A DNA stretch of 64,000 nt from Ectocarpus siliculosus (lineage: Eukaryota; Sar; Phaeophyceae; Ectocarpales; Ectocarpaceae), in NCBI GenBank assembly GCA_000310025.1, contig FN649748.1, positions 3,278,381 through 3,342,380 of the forward strand. The letters are read 5' to 3'. This document shows positions 60,201 to 64,000 of the stretch, one piece after another. A program made the position numbers and the translations under genes. Under the pieces are notes generated by a model. The model was not told where the DNA came from. It ran no database searches and saw only the letters and a program-made list of their open reading frames with translations. Every line of letters begins with the position of its first letter. The first letter of the stretch is position 1.

Positions 60201-62785
60201 CAGGGGGGGGGTGTTGGTTGGGGATGCAAGCAGGTCGTGTTGCATCGAGCAGAACACGGGCAGGCGCAACATCGTGTTGGCATCCAAATTCAACAAGGTG
60301 TTTTTTTTTTTTTTTTCGTTTTGTGTTGGCGATGGTTTCACGCGGGTCCTGAAAAGCGTGCGGACTCCGTTCCGTAGACGGCGGCCTCAAAGCTGTGATC
60401 GTGACACAGCAATTATCTTTCCGTCTGTCGCCGACGCTGCCTGTGTGCTTGCAGGGCGGCACTCGCAGAACTCGCGAGCATGGAAGGCGGAGACGCAGTA
60501 GGAGGCGGGGGGGGGGAAGAGCTGGTGTCGTCCCTGTCTGCGACGCCGCACTACAACAGCGCCATCCTGGAGGACATGTGCATGACGGAGCACCTCGCCG
60601 CCCTGCACGGCATCTGCGGGGACTCTGAGGCGTTTCGCGATGCCATTATCCTCGGAAAGGTAGAGATCACCACTACACTACGCTGCACCACTCTACACAT
60701 TCCAATACAACAGTAGTGGTGGGGGAGGTGGTTTAGTGACCCCCTGTTTAACGACCTGCCCTGTATGGCGACCAGAGAAAAGTGTGGCACCACTGCACCC
60801 CGACTAGTAGTCCCTATGCCGGCAGTAACGACCTGCCCTGAACAGCGACCATATCTCCTCCTGGTACTACTACATCTTAGGAGCCGCTGAACCTGACCTA
60901 CCACTCTACTCTACTCTACGTACGATTTGCTTACGGCAGTTTCTCGTTCTGTCCAGGCAGGTGGCGAAAAGGGGTGCCTGACACTGTTTTTCATGAATAG
61001 GTTTCGACTGACTTTCCCAATTTGTTTTTGACGACGGGTAGGTTTTTCTTGGACCATTTCCCACAATCACAAACCCCGCTGTTGCAGTGGAATGCGTGCA
61101 TGGATTGTGTCCTTTCTCCCCTTGGTGCCGGCGAGCCCATGCCGCATTGGAGGTGATGGTGTTTGAGCTGTGGTACAATGGGCCGTTCCCGTATTTGCTG
61201 TGGTTCACCAGATCCGTCCCTTTGGCGAACGAACAGGTGTGGCTCGGCCAGCACGGCATGAGGACGTCCCACGACTCCATGGGCAGCTACGAGTGGTCCA
61301 TGTTGCTGCTGCACCTCTCACAGACAAGGAGAGTAAACGCGCGGATGGCCGCCTTGAGCATGTTTCAGGTGGTGCTCAAGTTCATCGCTGACGGCGAGCT
61401 GTCAAGGTCAGACGAGAGCAGACACGCAAGAGCGATAGCACGACAGACACGGCGATACGATGCTGCTGTGCAACACGCCTACTTGATGTTTGTGGCTGTC
61501 GGCGCACATTGCACCCAAAACACGCCTCTTAGGGGGCGATGTTCGACAACACACAAGTGTTTTCCTACCTTACCGTTATTGTTGGGGGGAATTAGGATAA
61601 CGGAGAGACAGAGCGTGGGGGCTGACCCGTGATGCGGCTGTGTGGTGGTGTGTCCGGCGGCGTATGTTTCTCTGTTGACCACACCAATGCCGATCTGACC
61701 CATTTTGTGGGACAAATAATCGATAAACCCGTCCTTTAATGTCTCAGAAAATGCGACAAGCTCTAGTTTGTGTCCCCCACCCAATGCGTTCTCTTGAGTA
61801 CACTCCCCTTCGCCGCGGATCATCACGCCTCATCGTGTGTTCCTTGTCATGCCCTTGCCGTTGCCTTTGTTGGCAGCAAGTGTCTCACGGTGGACGTGTC
61901 GACCGGCGGACCCGACGAGCAATCGCAAAGACGAGGATTGACTCTGGAGGAAGAGAAGACTTTCAAGGACGCCTTTGCTGCCGTCATGGTCGACACCTCG
62001 CTTGGCTTCAACGTGCTCGGTGCGTGGAAGCGGCCAGCACCCCTGTGTCGTTGTCGGTGTCGAGAGGCTTGGTTGATGCCGGCACGTATCGCTGTAGTCG
62101 TTGCGTTCTTGTGTTGGGCGAGCAGCGCACATGTGGGGGAGGTCAGTGCTGCGCATGCAATACACTCGAAGACGCTGTTTGTGGTGTATTGTGTGTTGTG
62201 TTGGATACCACTGGGGCTGCTTGTGCACGTGACCCCGACTTGCTTGCAAGTACTTTTTAAGACGTTCCACGACTCCTTGTTCCGGTTGACTCTTCAACTC
62301 CGTAACTGCTGTCGAAGCGCATGTTCACTCACGCGCGATGCACACGCCTTTTTTTTTGTTGGTCTCCGCGGTGTGGCCGTGTCTCGTGCACCGATGGTGT
62401 GTAGCGTTCTGTTTTTGATCTGATGCTTTTCGTCGTCTCTTTTCACATCAAACCGACCCCGACCCCCCCACCCATCCTCTCGAGGAAGCGTGGTCAATGG
62501 TCTAACAACTAAGGCATGCGAGAACATGAGGACGCCCCCGTCCCGTCCCCCATCCCCCACCCTCGTTTCTCACGAAAAAACGCCTCCTTTGCATTTGCAG
62601 CGCGGTTGAGCTCGTCCGCTGTTGCGGAGTTGGAGATGACCGCCAAGGCGTCGATTGCGGTGCTCCAGGGCAGACCGGGGGCCGCGTTCCGGCGGCTTCT
62701 GATGACGCGCACCACCCTGTGGAGGAAGTGTGACGCGTTTGTGCAGGTGAGCCAACAAGAGAGACAGAGACAGACAGACAGACCG

Positions 62786-62839
<54 letters not shown>

Positions 62840-63694
62840 GCACGTACAGAGACAGATACAGAGACAGGCGTTGTCTTGGCGATGTCCTCTGTAGTGGAGC
62901 GTGCGGAGGGCCAATTCTTTTGAACTATCGCAACATTCTGCTGTGCACAGCTGTAGCTGGTGTATGATCGGGGGCACTCGTTGTTGTTGAACTGAAGTCA
63001 CTTTGTTGTCCTCCCGCCACTTGGCACGAGTGATGAGGGTTTTATTTCATCGGACAATCGTCGGCGTTTATCGTGTGTCACCACTACCATCACCACCGCC
63101 TCCATCGTCAACAACCGTCCGCATCACTTGTATGACAGGACCCATCACCAAAATGGTATATACGACTTGCTATTCAAGCAATAGACTAGTCTCGAAACGT
63201 GTGCCCCCTTTTGTGCGTCGTTGTATTTTAGGGTGGCGTGTGTTTTTTTGCGATCGGTTCGTCTCGCGTTCCTGTACGTAAACACCATGTACACTCGTTG
63301 TTGCTAGCTCCCGCTCCTCCGCCATGTCATTATTTTCCATGGCAACGCATGCCCTTGGTGTCGCCCCCCCCCCCCCAAGTCCCTGCTTAGTCCATGCTAG
63401 AGGCCATGACAAAAGTTCTCACCCTCTCTCGTGCATACCGAATCGAATGAACCGTCCAGGTTCCGCTTGTCTCAGCCGATGCCGACAACGGGAAGCGATG
63501 GAAGGAGGCAGCGGCCACAGGCACCGACATGGAGAAGCTAAGAGGGGAGGAAGAAGAGGGTTTGCTCGACAGGCCGCTGTGGCGCCACGTGTCCGACAGG
63601 GTTACGGGTATCTTGAGGGAGGGGCTCGGGGACCGGTGCGTGTTGGCGAGGCCCCTGTGCGGGGTGGCTGGGGAAGCGGCTCACGACTTTCAAG
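57263..63694 (+). CDS. NOL6: Nrap protein / nucleolar protein 6 (Utp22 family), N-terminal part, continues past the window
   Basis: NOL6/Utp22 belongs to the nucleolar small-subunit processome that processes pre-18S rRNA. Exons: 57263-57404, 58057-58304, 58754-58894, 59236-59454, 59880-60082, 60455-60659, 61237-61406, 61877-62019, 62601-62746, 63460-63694. All phases join. Family signatures appear in order: an acidic start; YAIPTMEEASLLRETEGKLF with EELLGEVRL; KWLHVLKDTLEDLP; ADGFDVAGSFLL with VDLALRMPSE and RDSLNHRYLDKRALYAGHVA (nucleotidyltransferase-like core); VVLLYPSLSV; TPHYNSAILEDM; VWLGQHGM; FAAVMVDTSLGFNVLG; and exon 10 with VTGILREGLGDRCVLARPL. The family is normally about 1000-1200 aa, so roughly half is here. 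A tiny exon at 63929-63953 is possible but weak. The start ATG follows AAC and gives an Asp-rich N-terminus, as in homologues. Confidence 0.92.
58520..58565 (+). repeat. Short dispersed repeat shared with 37267-37308
   Basis: ATTATTAGCATCGAACGCGC then TAACCGGCTGACCAATGAA, in NOL6 intron 2. It matches the copy in tilS intron 3. Confidence 0.65.
62796..62834. repeat. (CA)n-(GA)n microsatellite in NOL6 intron 9
   Basis: A CA run and then a GA run, starting about 40-50 nt after the exon 9 donor (edge 62746). The preceding bases are CAGA repeats. Confidence 0.9.
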
Positions 63695-64000
63695 GTGAGA
63701 AAACAGACCACATATACTGTGTTCTTCTTTTGGCGTCGTCATCGTCTTTCAAGTTCCGGCTCCTCGTTGTTCCGTGTGTCGTGCTTTTTGGGGGGCAATT
63801 TTTTTCGCGGGTGGGTGAGCGTGTGGGTGGGTTGTAGATGAAGTGTTGTGTTTTGCGAGGGTTAACTGGTGATCACCTTGAGCCTATCGCGTGCTCATTT
63901 CTTGTGGTCTTTGTCTTGCTTCGGACAGCTCAGCCAGCTGGACTGTCATCACACGTGCGCCGTTGCTGCTGAACCACACAATAGGCGCTCCGTAGTTCGA

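Noticed and set aside
63929-63953. A 25-nt NOL6 exon after 63694
   Set aside because: Acceptor and donor exist and phase fits on entry, but the nine residues show no family signature. The next exon may lie outside the window.

Overview
This window looks like nuclear DNA of an intron-rich stramenopile, most probably a brown alga of the Ectocarpus type. That is inferred from gene architecture, not from a database search. Every recognisable gene is cut into short exons (about 70-400 nt) with GT-AG borders. Introns reach 3 kb and are full of small inverted-repeat elements and minisatellites. The stretches after stop codons are long and rich in T and G on the coding strand. There are no bacterial operons, and most long open frames in the window are non-coding.

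I reconstructed six gene models by following exon phase and conserved motifs. (1) 726-13154, plus: a 14-exon protein kinase of about 1172 aa with a helical N-terminal half and a Tyr/Pro/Gly-rich tail. (2) 18433-22268, minus: a 4-exon, 445-aa low-complexity protein with poly-Gln and poly-Asp runs and an RVSF motif. (3) 22669-28374, minus: a 6-exon, 285-aa helical protein I do not recognise. (4) 31120-41602, minus: a 9-exon, 707-aa nuclear tRNA(Ile)-lysidine synthase (TilS). (5) 47940-51738 and beyond, minus: an ankyrin-repeat protein whose first exon lies at or beyond a faulty assembly gap. (6) 57263 to the window edge, plus: the N-terminal half of the SSU-processome protein Nrap/NOL6/Utp22.

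The rest is regulatory, untranslated and repetitive DNA. About 13.2-18.4 kb lies between the convergent kinase and gene 2. About 28.4-31.1 kb and 52.9-57.2 kb share two dispersed repeat families. About 41.6-47.9 kb separates TilS from the ankyrin gene. Several candidate non-autonomous DNA transposons have clear terminal inverted repeats: a palindromic family (two copies), a CAGTGGCGG family (two copies), a 748-bp TA-flanked element with many TTTCTTA motifs, and a 758-bp element beside a TilS exon. All but one sit in introns.

The genes do not form one pathway. Two concern RNA: TilS modifies tRNA, probably in an organelle, and NOL6 acts in ribosome assembly in the nucleolus. The most useful observations are the complete phase-consistent TilS model, a splice-donor-bearing minisatellite in gene 2, a GC-AG intron in gene 3, and strong evidence that 51858-52620 (with 100 N) is a false duplication made of poor-quality sequence.
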